Of a stretch of DNA of 15,398 bases, positions 6,687 to 13,841 are shown piece by piece. The stretch comes from Ruminiclostridium sp. GTDB lineage: Bacteria; Bacillota; Clostridia; Oscillospirales; Oscillospiraceae. Position 1 is the first letter of the stretch; each line of letters starts with the position of its first letter. The notes under the pieces were generated by a model. It did no database searches and had not been told where the DNA came from. It worked only from the letters and a program-made list of their open reading frames with translations. The position numbers and the translations under genes were made by a program. The DNA is taken from the NCBI GenBank assembly GCA_021442645.1, contig JABUSR010000009.1, forward strand, positions 1 to 15,398. Direction: 5' to 3'.

Positions 6687-6715
6687 TTGCGTTTAATTCT
6701 GTGAACTGGTATGAT
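6687..6715 (+). promoter_or_regulatory. promoter of the membrane protein gene
   Basis: TTGCGT (6687-6692) and TATGAT (6710-6715) are separated by 17 nt (4/6 and 5/6 matches to sigma-A). The -10 covers an in-frame ATG at 6711, which therefore cannot be the translation start and supports ATG 6756. Confidence 0.65.
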
Positions 6716-6755
6716 AAAGTACACTTCATACATCAGAAAGAAGGGGAATGAAAGT

Positions 6756-7667
6756 ATGCAGTTCATAACACAGAAGAAATGGGTGCCGAGGGTCATAGCC
6801 GCCTTGGTCCTTATGGTGGTGTCTATCGCCATTCTTTCCTGGGCCCTGCCGAAAACAGGATTTGTGCAGGACTCTCTTGAAAGTATTAAAGAGAGCGAGT
6901 CTACGGTTGCTAAGTTTACCGGGGTGACCATGGGGCTCTCTGTTGCGATTTCTGCTCTTCCAGATGATATTGCCTCGCCGCTGGCCCAGTCTCTGGCCGA
7001 CATGAGTCAGTATTTCGTCCTCATTCTCGGGGCATTGTTCTTTGAAAAGCTTCTGCTTCTTAAAGGAATCGGACTTGTCTTCAAGGTTGTTATCCCTATC
7101 GCCTGCGTGCTGTATGCTCTCTCTGCGGTATTTGAGAGGATCCTGCTGAAACAGCTCGCCTTCAAGCTGGTCGTGTTCGGTCTGGCCCTTGCGCTGCTGG
7201 TCCCGTGCAGTACTCACCTCGTCAACTTAGTGGCAACCGACTACCTGTCTGACGTGGAGGAGACCATCCAGATGACGGAGGAGAGTACTAAGAGTGTCAG
7301 CAATGCCGGGGAGGCCAGTGATGCCGCAGAAGACACGGACGATGACCGCAGTTTTTTGGATAAGGTGAAGGATATCAAGCTGACGAATCTCATTGATAAG
7401 GCGAAGGAGGCCGTTACTAGTGCAGTTGAATACGTTAAAGAATGCATCCAACAGTGTTACACCAGCATTGCCGTCTTGATCGTGACAAGCTTTGTCGCGC
7501 CCATCCTAAATTTTGTTTTCCTGTGTTGGCTGCTCAATGAGCTTTTCCATCTCTCTGTGCCCATGCCTTCGATGCGGCGGGGCAAATGGCCCGGAGGCGG
7601 CCGGAGAGGAGGCCACCAGGACCACGACTTCCCGGAGGAAACGAATGACCTGGTAGAGTGGGAGTGA
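6756..7667 (+). CDS. multi-helix membrane protein, unknown function
   Basis: A 303-aa protein that I do not recognise. The start at 6756 has AAGGGG about 9 nt upstream; the longer frame from 6711 would begin inside the promoter. A charged start (QFITQKKWVPR) leads into a first membrane helix (about 11-30). Hydrophobic stretches follow at about 80-97, 100-121 and 130-152. Residues 160-230 are soluble and mostly acidic, with an EESTKSV...DAAEDTDDDR run followed by a lysine-rich, probably helical stretch (DKVKDIKLTNLIDKAKEAV). A last hydrophobic segment at about 234-262 is followed by a basic Gly/Arg-rich, His-containing tail (RRGKWPGGGRRGG) and an acidic end. The layout suggests a cell-envelope protein with an amphipathic extracytoplasmic region. 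The gene has its own promoter and shares a terminator region with obgE, so neighbours do not suggest a role. Confidence 0.75.
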   Translation: MQFITQKKWVPRVIAALVLMVVSIAILSWALPKTGFVQDSLESIKESESTVAKFTGVTMGLSVAISALPDDIASPLAQSLADMSQYFVLILGALFFEKLLLLKGIGLVFKVVIPIACVLYALSAVFERILLKQLAFKLVVFGLALALLVPCSTHLVNLVATDYLSDVEETIQMTEESTKSVSNAGEASDAAEDTDDDRSFLDKVKDIKLTNLIDKAKEAVTSAVEYVKECIQQCYTSIAVLIVTSFVAPILNFVFLCWLLNELFHLSVPMPSMRRGKWPGGGRRGGHQDHDFPEETNDLVEWE

Positions 7668-7710
7668 TGGCCCAGAGCCACATTTTTTCCATCAAGCCCA
7701 ACAGACAGAA

Positions 7711-7748
7711 AACACCCGAGCTGCCCTACGGCGGCTCGGGTGTTCTTG
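7711..7748. terminator. bidirectional terminator between membrane protein and obgE
   Basis: A 15-bp stem with one wobble, AACACCCGAGCTGCC (7711-7725) against GGCGGCTCGGGTGTT (7730-7744), closes on a CTAC loop. The minus-strand transcript of obgE continues GTGTTTTCTG after it, and the plus-strand transcript GTGTTCTTG, so it probably ends both convergent units. Confidence 0.8.
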
Positions 7749-9029
7749 TCATCGCTGATACTCGAAGTCCAGGTCGTACAGACTGACTAGGTCGCCATCC
7801 TTGATGCCCATGGCCTCCAGCCGATCAAAGAGCCCGGCGGAGCGGAGCATCCGGTCGAACCAGTTTCTCGATTCGTAGTTGGAGAAATTGACGTTGGCCA
7901 TGATTTTCTGGAGCCAAGGGCCCTCGATGATCCACACATCGTCTTCGTGGCGGATGGTGAGGGGGTCGGAAGTATCCACCTGGGGCGGACGCTCCACATA
8001 CTCGGGCTCGTAGACGATCACCGGGGGCAGGTGGGCCAGCTCCCCGGCGGCGGCCTTCATCAAGTCCCGTACGCCCATGTGTGCGGCGGCAGACAGCTCA
8101 AAGAAGGGGAGGCCCAGGGTCTCCACATGGGCTTTCAGCTTATCCAGCAGGATGTGGTCCTCCAGGATATCCACCTTGTTGGCGGCCACAAGCATCTTGC
8201 GGCTGGCCAGCTCAGGGCTGTATTCCCGGAGTTCGGCGCAGATGGACTCAAAGTCCTCTACAGGGTCCCGCCCCTCGGAGCCGGACACGTCCACCACATG
8301 GATGAGAAGGCGGCACCGGTCGATGTGCCGGAGGAAGTCGTGGCCAAGACCGGCCCCTTCAGCGGCGCCCTCGATGATGCCGGGGATGTCGGCCATGACG
8401 AAGGAGACGCCTTCCTCAACAAAGACCACGCCCAGGTTGGGAAAGAGGGTTGTGAAGTGATAGTTGGCAATCTTAGGCCGGGCCTTAGTAGCCACGGAGA
8501 GGAGGGTGGACTTGCCCACATTGGGGAAGCCTACCAGACCAACGTCGGCCAGGAGCTTCAGCTCCAGGAGGACGCTGCGCTCTTTGCCGGGTAAGCCGGC
8601 CTTGGCGAACTGGGGAGTTTGACGGGTGGGGGTGGCGAAGTGCTTGTTGCCCCAGCCGCCGTTACCGCCCCGGCAGAGGACGAAGGGCTCATCGCCGGAC
8701 ATGTCCTTGATGATTTCGTTGGTCTCGACATCTCGCACCACGGTGCCCCGGGGGACTTTGATGACGAGAGGGGAGCCGTTCTTGCCGGTGCAGAGTTTGC
8801 CGGCGCCGTTGCCTCCGTTCTCCGCTGCGTACTTGCGCTTGTAGCGGAAGTCCATCAGGGTGGACATCCGGTCGTCCACCTGGAGGATTACGTCGCCGCC
8901 CCGGCCGCCGTCGCCGCCGTCAGGACCGCCGTTGGCGATGTATTTCTCCCGGTGGAAGGAGACGGCACCATTGCCGCCCGCCCCGGACTTGACCAGAATC
9001 CGGGCGGTATCGATGAATGAATTAGCCAT
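7749..9029 (-). CDS. obgE: GTPase ObgE/CgtA
   Basis: A 426-aa essential ribosome-associated GTPase that acts in late 50S assembly and in linking growth to stress. The glycine-rich OBG domain spans about 1-160 (FIDTARILVKSGAGGNGAVSF, GGDGGRGGDV). The G domain follows with G1 GFPNVGKST (167-175), G2 TT at 193-194, G3 DIPG (214-217), G4 NKVD (284-287) and G5 SAA (313-315). The C-terminal OCT domain of Gram-positive Obg proteins (about 345-425) is present and ends SLYDLDFEYQR. The start is certain: AAGGAGG lies 7 nt before the ATG. It follows rpmA in the order rplU-prp-rpmA-obgE, the usual Firmicutes arrangement, but a terminator hairpin lies in the 96-nt gap, so its level is probably set by read-through. 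Confidence 0.98.
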   Translation of the reverse strand: MANSFIDTARILVKSGAGGNGAVSFHREKYIANGGPDGGDGGRGGDVILQVDDRMSTLMDFRYKRKYAAENGGNGAGKLCTGKNGSPLVIKVPRGTVVRDVETNEIIKDMSGDEPFVLCRGGNGGWGNKHFATPTRQTPQFAKAGLPGKERSVLLELKLLADVGLVGFPNVGKSTLLSVATKARPKIANYHFTTLFPNLGVVFVEEGVSFVMADIPGIIEGAAEGAGLGHDFLRHIDRCRLLIHVVDVSGSEGRDPVEDFESICAELREYSPELASRKMLVAANKVDILEDHILLDKLKAHVETLGLPFFELSAAAHMGVRDLMKAAAGELAHLPPVIVYEPEYVERPPQVDTSDPLTIRHEDDVWIIEGPWLQKIMANVNFSNYESRNWFDRMLRSAGLFDRLEAMGIKDGDLVSLYDLDFEYQR

Positions 9030-9073
9030 AGGTACCTCCTTTTCTGAGGAACATGGAAACGGATTTGGAAGAA

Positions 9074-9103
9074 AAGCCCCGAACGGGTTTCCGTTCGGGG
9101 CTT
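9074..9103 (-). terminator. intrinsic terminator between rpmA and obgE
   Basis: A perfect 13-bp stem (9074-9086 against 9091-9103) around a 4-nt loop contains GCCCCGAACGG. On the minus strand it is followed by CTTTTCTTCC. It lies 22 nt after rpmA and 44 nt before obgE, so it likely lowers obgE transcription relative to the ribosomal protein genes. Confidence 0.75.
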
Positions 9104-9125
9104 AGGTTGCTGAAATAAGCAGGAA

Positions 9126-9413
9126 TTATTCTGCAACAGCCTCCACGATGGAGACCTTCTTGCGGTCCTTACCCATCCGCTCAAACTTGACGCGGCCGTC
9201 CTTCAGAGCAAACAGGGTGTCGTCCTTGCCGATGCCCACGTTGGTGCCGGGATGAATGTGGGTACCGCGCTGACGGACCAGGATGTTGCCGGCCAGAACA
9301 AACTGACCATCGCCGCGCTTGACGCCCAGACGCTGAGCCATGGAATCACGGCCGTTACGGGTGGAGCCAACGCCCTTCTTATGTGCGAAGAACTGAAGTC
9401 CGATATGAAGCAT
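9126..9413 (-). CDS. rpmA: 50S ribosomal protein bL27, with cleavable N-terminal extension
   Basis: A 95-aa bL27, a 50S subunit protein whose N-terminal arm reaches the peptidyl-transferase centre. After the extension MLHIGLQFF comes AHKKGVGSTRNGRDS, the conserved mature start, and then QRLGVKRGDGQFVLAGNILVRQRGT. In Firmicutes the ending LQFF is the recognition site of the Prp protease, which removes the extension before or during ribosome assembly; the adjacent upstream gene encodes Prp, which agrees. Translation starts 3 nt after the prp stop, with GGAGGTG inside the end of prp, so the two are translationally linked. Transcription probably ends mostly at the hairpin 22 nt downstream. Confidence 0.98.
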   Translation of the reverse strand: MLHIGLQFFAHKKGVGSTRNGRDSMAQRLGVKRGDGQFVLAGNILVRQRGTHIHPGTNVGIGKDDTLFALKDGRVKFERMGKDRKKVSIVEAVAE

Positions 9414-9416
9414 AGG

Positions 9417-9746
9417 TTACACCTCCATGACAGTAATGTTTTCGGGATATTCCTCCTGCAACTGAACGAAGTAGACCATCAGGGAAGCCAGAAGGGTCTG
9501 GCAGACCTGGTCGGCCTCTCCCTCCAGATTGCGGGGGAGCTTGAGAGAAATGGAAGCATCCTTTTCGCTGACCTTCACGGCGGCCTCTAATCCCAGTACG
9601 TCGTTGATGGCGCACTCGGTGAGGCGAACAGCACTGGTGACGGCCGCGCAGAGGATATCCTCCCCGGAATCGGCCAATCCGCTATGTCCCTTCACGGTGA
9701 AGGAGACGATGCGGCTGCCGTCCGTTGCAAAGGATGCGGTTGTCAT
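9417..9746 (-). CDS. prp: ribosomal-processing cysteine protease Prp
   Basis: A 109-aa cysteine protease that cleaves the N-terminal extension from bL27. The catalytic pair lies in the signature GHSGLADSGEDILCAAV: His21 and Cys33, with the spacing known from the Staphylococcus aureus enzyme. The rest (SAVRLTECAINDVLG, LLASLMVYFVQLQEEYPENI) matches the family, formerly called YsxB/DUF464. Its start overlaps the rplU stop by one base (TAATG), so translation is coupled to L21. Its substrate is encoded directly downstream and carries the expected LQFF site. The length is normal. Confidence 0.96.
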   Translation of the reverse strand: MTTASFATDGSRIVSFTVKGHSGLADSGEDILCAAVTSAVRLTECAINDVLGLEAAVKVSEKDASISLKLPRNLEGEADQVCQTLLASLMVYFVQLQEEYPENITVMEV

Positions 9747-10054
9747 TAAGCGTTGATCTTCTTGATTTCGACCTTGGTGTAGGGCTGACGATGACCCTGA
9801 CGCAGGCGGTAGCCCTTCTTGGGCTTGTACTTAAAGACGACAATCTTCTTGCCCTTGCCGTTCTTCACCACGGAAGCATCGACGGATGCGCCATCCACCA
9901 CGGGAGTGCCGAACTTGGGCTCGTCGCCCAGGATAGCCAGGACCTTGTCAAACTTGATCTCGTCGCCGGCCTCGTTGTTCAGCTTTTCGATGAACAGGAC
10001 GTCACCTTCTGCGACCTTGTACTGCTTACCACCGGTCTCGATGATTGCATGCAT
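9746..10054 (-). CDS. rplU: 50S ribosomal protein bL21
   Basis: A 102-aa bL21, a primary 23S rRNA-binding protein of the large subunit. It starts MHAIIETGGKQYKV and ends RQPYTKVEIKKINA, with the conserved FKYKPKKGYRLRQGHRQ RNA-binding region near the C-terminus. The frame stays open upstream to 10135, but the ATG at 10054 has GAGGTG at good spacing and the family start, so the extra 27 residues are rejected. It is the first gene of rplU-prp-rpmA(-obgE) and is preceded by a near-consensus promoter and a leader of about 95 nt. Confidence 0.98.
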   Translation of the reverse strand: MHAIIETGGKQYKVAEGDVLFIEKLNNEAGDEIKFDKVLAILGDEPKFGTPVVDGASVDASVVKNGKGKKIVVFKYKPKKGYRLRQGHRQPYTKVEIKKINA

Positions 10055-10059
10055 GCTGT

Positions 10060-10155
10060 GTGCACCTCTTTCCTTAATTACGGGCTCGCTATCGGGGGCG
10101 GGACTGGGACTGCAGAGCCACAGCCCACTTATCACCCATTCAAAGCGGCTTTGAA
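10060..10155 (-). promoter_or_regulatory. rplU leader, candidate L21 autoregulatory leader
   Basis: The roughly 95-nt leader begins with a perfect 7-bp hairpin TTCAAAG-CCG-CTTTGAA (10139-10155). A second stem, GGGCTG against CAGTCC on the minus strand (10107-10126, one wobble), lies about 50 nt before the start codon. Firmicutes rplU genes often carry an L21 leader RNA at this place; I cannot match its consensus by eye, so this is positional inference. Confidence 0.35.
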
Positions 10156-10184
10156 ATTATACCAAGATATGACGGTAAAGTCAA
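10156..10184 (-). promoter_or_regulatory. promoter of the rplU-prp-rpmA-obgE operon
   Basis: On the minus strand TTGACT (10179-10184), a 17-nt spacer and a perfect TATAAT (10156-10161) form a near-consensus sigma-A promoter, as expected for ribosomal protein genes. Transcription should start near 10149. Confidence 0.9.
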
Positions 10185-10195
10185 GGAATTTTTCG

Positions 10196-10236
10196 GGGTT
10201 GATGAAAAAACAGTGTAGGGTTGATGAAAAAAACAG
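10196..10236. repeat. tandem direct repeat upstream of the rplU promoter
   Basis: The 18-nt unit GGGTTGATGAAAAAACAG (10196-10213) is repeated after TGTA at 10218-10236 with one extra A. The repeats lie between the phosphoesterase stop and the rplU -35. On the minus strand each unit gives CTG followed by a T-tract, so they may serve as a weak terminator or as upstream promoter elements. Confidence 0.8.
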
Positions 10237-10254
10237 GGACCCTGGGGGAATTCG

Positions 10255-11361
10255 TCACGAATTACCTAAGGGCCCCAGATACCAGCCAGTGACACCGTCC
10301 TTTTTTACCAGAGCCCCCCGACCGGTTCGGCGGATGATCGAGAGGGTATCCCCAGCCCGCACCGGCAGGCGGTAATCAGTAGCATCGCGGGAGATGAGGC
10401 CCTGGGGAGCCTCCTGGAGGAAGTCAGTGAGGATGGCGATCTTCCGCCCGGTCTCCAGGTGACGGCAGAGGGAGAACTCCCCGCCGGACTCCAGTACCTC
10501 CACACGACTGTGACCCCAACGGATATTCAGAGGATTCGGGGAGGGGGCCTGGTCAGCCAGAGCCGTGGCGGTGGGGAGGTCGTCGTAGGACACACAGGTG
10601 AAGGCGCCTCCGGGCTCCTCCGGCAGAATCAGGGCGTTGAGCTGGCCGTCCTCTTTCAGGGTGCAGCCGCCGTCAATGGAGACGATATGCCGTTGGGGGA
10701 GGATGATGGGATCGGCCTGGCAGATGTCCTCTCGGTAGAGACAGACCGGCCAGTGGCCCACGATGACCCACCGGCGGAAGGTGTGGCCCTGGCTGAGAAA
10801 GTCGTCGTCCTTCATGCAGCTCCAGGCTGTCAGAGACTCCAAATCCGTCTCCCGGGGGACACCCCCGTGGACGAAAAGATAGTCGTCGTTCGTGAGGATG
10901 GTTGGCATGGCGTCCAGGAAGGCCAGTTCCTCCGGAAAGGCAGCACATATGGCCTGACGGGCAGCGGGAAAATCGCTGATGTATTCCACAGAGACCCCTG
11001 CTAGGTGGGCCATAGACACCCAAGTACACTTATCCCCCCAGAAGCGCCCGTATCGGGCGGCGATCTCATCAGGCCATTTTCCGCTGAGGAACCCCAGAGG
11101 TGTGGCGTCGCAGTTGCCCTGGGCAAAGTGGATGGTGTGGGTCTTGGACAGCTCCATGAGATACCGCAGGGTATCCAGACTTCCAGTGGATTTTTCCAGA
11201 ATATCGCCCAGAACGATGAGAATATCTGCGTCAGAAAAGCCCGTTTTCCGCAGCAGGCCTTTCAGGAAGGGAAGATTCCCGTGGATATCACTGATGACCA
11301 GCACCCGTCTGCCCCTAGGCAGGGAAATGGGCCGAACGACCGCGGGGCGGTCCATGGTCAT
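10255..11361 (-). CDS. PPP-type metallophosphoesterase with SH3-like C-terminal domain
   Basis: A 368-aa protein. Residues 18-240 form a calcineurin-like phosphoesterase with the usual metal ligands: Asp25 and His27 in ISDIHGN, Asp53 in LGDILEKS, Asn83 in GNCD, His165 in FVHGG and His203 in VGHWP. GDxxE/GNCD instead of GDxxDRG/GNHE sets it apart from classical Ser/Thr phosphatases, although the later FVHGG and VGHWP are PPP-like. Residues 285-368 look like a small beta-barrel of SH3 type (VEVLESGGEFSLCRH, RLPVRAGDTLSIIRR, GVTGWYLG). The start overlaps the prmA stop (ATGA), so it is co-translated with the L11 methyltransferase. The substrate is unknown; a phosphoprotein or a small phosphorylated molecule is possible. 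A second ATG two codons later is an alternative start. Confidence 0.85.
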   Translation of the reverse strand: MTMDRPAVVRPISLPRGRRVLVISDIHGNLPFLKGLLRKTGFSDADILIVLGDILEKSTGSLDTLRYLMELSKTHTIHFAQGNCDATPLGFLSGKWPDEIAARYGRFWGDKCTWVSMAHLAGVSVEYISDFPAARQAICAAFPEELAFLDAMPTILTNDDYLFVHGGVPRETDLESLTAWSCMKDDDFLSQGHTFRRWVIVGHWPVCLYREDICQADPIILPQRHIVSIDGGCTLKEDGQLNALILPEEPGGAFTCVSYDDLPTATALADQAPSPNPLNIRWGHSRVEVLESGGEFSLCRHLETGRKIAILTDFLQEAPQGLISRDATDYRLPVRAGDTLSIIRRTGRGALVKKDGVTGWYLGPLGNS

Positions 11362-12302
11362 CGGACCTGAGCGGCCAGGGCTACCCAGCCGTTCTTTTCA
11401 AATCGGCGGATGACGGTGAGGCCGCTCTTCTCCAGGGTAGCGGCCACCTCGTCCCCGCGCTTGTCGATGATGCCGGAGCACAGGAAGGTACCGTCTTCAG
11501 CCAGCAGGCGGGGGACCACGGGAGCCAGGGGAATGATGACGTCAGCCACGATGTTGGCCAGCACCAGAGGTGCCTGTACCTGGGCCAACTCTTCAACCAG
11601 GCTGCGGTCGGCAATGACATTGCCCGCCAGGAACCGGCAGCGGTCCTTGCCCAGGTCGTTGAGGGCGGCGTTCTCATAGGCCACATCCACGGCTTTGGGG
11701 TCGATGTCCACACCGGTGGCATGGGAAGCGCCCAGAAGGAGGCTGGCGATGGCCAGGATACCGCTGCCGCAGCCCAGGTCCAGCACGGGGCGGCCGGGAA
11801 TCACGAAGGACTCGATGCCCTCCAGACAGAGCTGGGTGGAGGCATGGGAACCGGTGCCGAAGGTCAGGCCGGGGTTCATCACAAGGGTGGTACAGCCGGC
11901 AGGGACATCAGCAGTGTCTCGCTCCCATTCAGGGATAATGTACAGTTTTTCGCCGATGGCCAGAGGGCGGTAGTACTTCTGCCAGCTATGGGCCCAGTCG
12001 TACTCCCGCAGGCGGACAGAGGTGTAAGGAATGTCCACGCCCTCCAGGTAGGAGGCCAACTGTTTCTTACCATCCTCGTCGTCGGTAACATAGAGCTTGA
12101 TGCGGGAGACGCCCTTCATCTGTTCCATGAGTTCGTCGTCTACATAGTCCCAGTACTGGCGGTTCTCTTCTAAAAAGGTGCGGAACTCTTCTTCCTCCTC
12201 CACCACCAGGCCGGGGACCCCGTTGGCGATGAGGGTGGCGCTGACGGCGTCAAGCTCCTCAGATCTGGTATTCAGAATGATCTCAAGCCACATGCTGTCC
12301 AT
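11358..12302 (-). CDS. prmA: ribosomal protein L11 methyltransferase PrmA
   Basis: A 314-aa SAM-dependent enzyme that trimethylates ribosomal protein L11. The N-terminal L11-recognition domain (about 1-65) starts MDSMWLEIILNT and contains the acidic GVPGLVVEEEEEF stretch. The catalytic part has GTGSHAST (149-156), SAM motif I LDLGCGSG (174-181), an acidic motif VDID (198-201) and the catalytic-site NIVAD (250-254). The frame is open 72 codons further upstream, but GGAGGG lies 6 nt before ATG 12302 and the family starts there; the promoter at 12337-12365 also lies inside the extra frame. The gene is often paired with dnaJ or rsmE in Firmicutes; here its partner is a metallophosphoesterase that overlaps it by 4 nt. 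Confidence 0.96.
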   Translation of the reverse strand: MDSMWLEIILNTRSEELDAVSATLIANGVPGLVVEEEEEFRTFLEENRQYWDYVDDELMEQMKGVSRIKLYVTDDEDGKKQLASYLEGVDIPYTSVRLREYDWAHSWQKYYRPLAIGEKLYIIPEWERDTADVPAGCTTLVMNPGLTFGTGSHASTQLCLEGIESFVIPGRPVLDLGCGSGILAIASLLLGASHATGVDIDPKAVDVAYENAALNDLGKDRCRFLAGNVIADRSLVEELAQVQAPLVLANIVADVIIPLAPVVPRLLAEDGTFLCSGIIDKRGDEVAATLEKSGLTVIRRFEKNGWVALAAQVR

Positions 12303-12336
12303 GGATAGCCCTCCTTCTACGGATTCATTACTTTTT

Positions 12337-12365
12337 ATTATACGATAGTTGATTGGGATTGTACA
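12337..12365 (-). promoter_or_regulatory. promoter of prmA and the metallophosphoesterase
   Basis: On the minus strand TGTACA (12360-12365), a 17-nt spacer and a perfect TATAAT (12337-12342) place the transcript start near 12330, about 28 nt before the prmA ATG. Confidence 0.7.
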
Positions 12366-12404
12366 GAGGCCTTTTCCGGCATATGGTTTCGGCGTGTGGT
12401 AAGG

Positions 12405-12438
12405 AAAAACCCCCGGCACTGCTGTGCCGGGGGTTTTT
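12405..12438 (-). terminator. strong intrinsic terminator of the thiolase gene
   Basis: This is a perfect 15-bp stem (12405-12419 against 12424-12438) closed by a 4-nt loop, with core CCCCCGGCAC and a T-run on either strand. It lies 28 nt after the thiolase stop. Confidence 0.9.
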
Positions 12439-12466
12439 AGTTCGAATTTGAATCGTGCGAGGGAAA

Positions 12467-13684
12467 TCAGATGTCTCTGGTCCACAGGGAGGCCATAGCG
12501 GGGCCGCCGCCGACGCACAGGGAAGCGCCGCCCACGGTGGTGCCCTGACGCTGCATCTCATAAATCATGGAGACGATGATACGCAGGCCGGTGCAGCCGA
12601 TGGGGTGACCCAAGGAGATGCCGGAGCCATTCACGTTGGTCTTTGACAGATCCACGGTCCAACCGTTGTTTTCCTTCAGCTTGCGGCCGGCGCCCAGGAA
12701 CTGAGCAGCGAAGGCCTCGTTGATTTCCCAGTAATCAACGTCGGAGAAGTCCATGCCAGCGCCCTTCAGGCACTTGGGGATAGCGTAAGCGGGGCCGATG
12801 CCCATGTACTTGGGCTCCACGCCTGCGGAGCAGGAGTTGATGAGCTTGACCATGGGGGTGCAACCCAGTTCCTTGGCCTTCTCAGGGGTCATGACGATAA
12901 CAGCAGCTGCTGCATCGTTGATGCCGGAAGCGTTGGCTGCAGTGGTGACACCGTCGGGAGTGAAGACAGCCTTCATCTTGGACAGGGTATCCAGGTTGCA
13001 GTCGCGGATGGGATGCTCATCGGTGTCGATGATAACTTCGCCCTTCTTCTTGCGGACGACGAAGGGAATGATTTCGTCCTTGAACTTGCCGGCTTCGATA
13101 GCGGCACATGCGCGGTTGTGGCTCATGACAGCCAGTTCGTCGCACTCCTGACGGGAGATGTTGCACAGCTTGGCAACATTGTCTGCGGTGACGCCCATGT
13201 GGCCGGGGACCAGTGCGTCATACAGTGCGTCATGAATCAGGGAGTCGAACAGCTCGGCGCCGCCCTCGGTGGGGATGCCGCCCATACGATAGCCCATACG
13301 AGCCTTGGGGAGCATAAAGGGAGCCTGAGTCATGTTCTCAACGCCGACCACCAGGCCGATGTCGGTCTTGCCCAGCATGACGTTGTGGCAGGCGATCTCC
13401 AGAGCGCGCATACCAGAAGCGCAGTTCTGGTTGACGGACAGAGCGGAGCTCTCAACGGGCAGGCCGATGCGCATAGAGACCTGACGTGCGGGCAGGGAGC
13501 CCTGCATGCCGGGATAGCACTCGCCCATAACGATCTCATCAATCAGGTTGATGTCGATGCCGGAACGGCGGATGGCTTCCTTGCCGACGTGGATAGCCAG
13601 TTCGCGAGCGGAAACATCCTTGAACTGACCCTGGAACTTACCGATAGCAGTACGGCAAGCGCTGACGATTACGACTTCTCTCAT
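12467..13684 (-). CDS. acetyl-CoA C-acetyltransferase (thiolase)
   Basis: A 405-aa biosynthetic thiolase that condenses two acetyl-CoA to acetoacetyl-CoA, the first step of butyrate/butanol formation in clostridia. Catalytic residues are in place: nucleophile Cys88 in NQNCASGMRALEIA, His360 in NGSGISLGHPIGCTG, and Cys390 in SLCVGGGPAMA. NEAFAAQFL (322-330) carries the usual Asn-Glu-Ala-Phe motif. It is a little longer than the typical 392 aa and ends MASLWTRDI. AGGAGG lies 9 nt before the ATG. It is likely ThlA/AtoB-type, but no other butyrate genes are in the window, so the pathway is inferred. A perfect -35/-10 promoter predicts high expression. The gene is monocistronic, ending in a strong terminator. 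Confidence 0.96.
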   Translation of the reverse strand: MREVVIVSACRTAIGKFQGQFKDVSARELAIHVGKEAIRRSGIDINLIDEIVMGECYPGMQGSLPARQVSMRIGLPVESSALSVNQNCASGMRALEIACHNVMLGKTDIGLVVGVENMTQAPFMLPKARMGYRMGGIPTEGGAELFDSLIHDALYDALVPGHMGVTADNVAKLCNISRQECDELAVMSHNRACAAIEAGKFKDEIIPFVVRKKKGEVIIDTDEHPIRDCNLDTLSKMKAVFTPDGVTTAANASGINDAAAAVIVMTPEKAKELGCTPMVKLINSCSAGVEPKYMGIGPAYAIPKCLKGAGMDFSDVDYWEINEAFAAQFLGAGRKLKENNGWTVDLSKTNVNGSGISLGHPIGCTGLRIIVSMIYEMQRQGTTVGGASLCVGGGPAMASLWTRDI

Positions 13685-13759
13685 GTGAGGTGTCCTCCTG
13701 TTAAACTTAGTTTTGTCAATTTTATATAAATATACTGTTCAAAACTTACAACACATATT

Positions 13760-13787
13760 ATTATACACCCAATAGCTAGTCTGTCAA
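13760..13787 (-). promoter_or_regulatory. strong promoter of the thiolase gene
   Basis: On the minus strand TTGACA (13782-13787) and TATAAT (13760-13765), both perfect, are separated by 16 nt. The leader is about 70 nt, AT-rich, and contains the inverted repeat AGTTTTG (13709-13715) / CAAAACT (13740-13746). Confidence 0.85.
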
Positions 13788-13841
13788 GAAAAAGTACGAG
13801 AACCGGAAGACTTTTTACTGGTATGTTTAGTGGAGAAAAAC

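Noticed and set aside
10196..10236. CRISPR array
   Set aside because: There are only two short repeats with a 4-nt gap, no spacers and no cas genes.
12303..12518. 72-codon N-terminal extension of prmA
   Set aside because: It contains the prmA promoter and the terminator after the thiolase gene, and a strong ribosome-binding site sits before ATG 12302.
13013..13729. 238-aa open frame on the plus strand
   Set aside because: It is antisense to the thiolase and runs through its promoter leader; low-complexity Asp/Gly/Ala/His composition.
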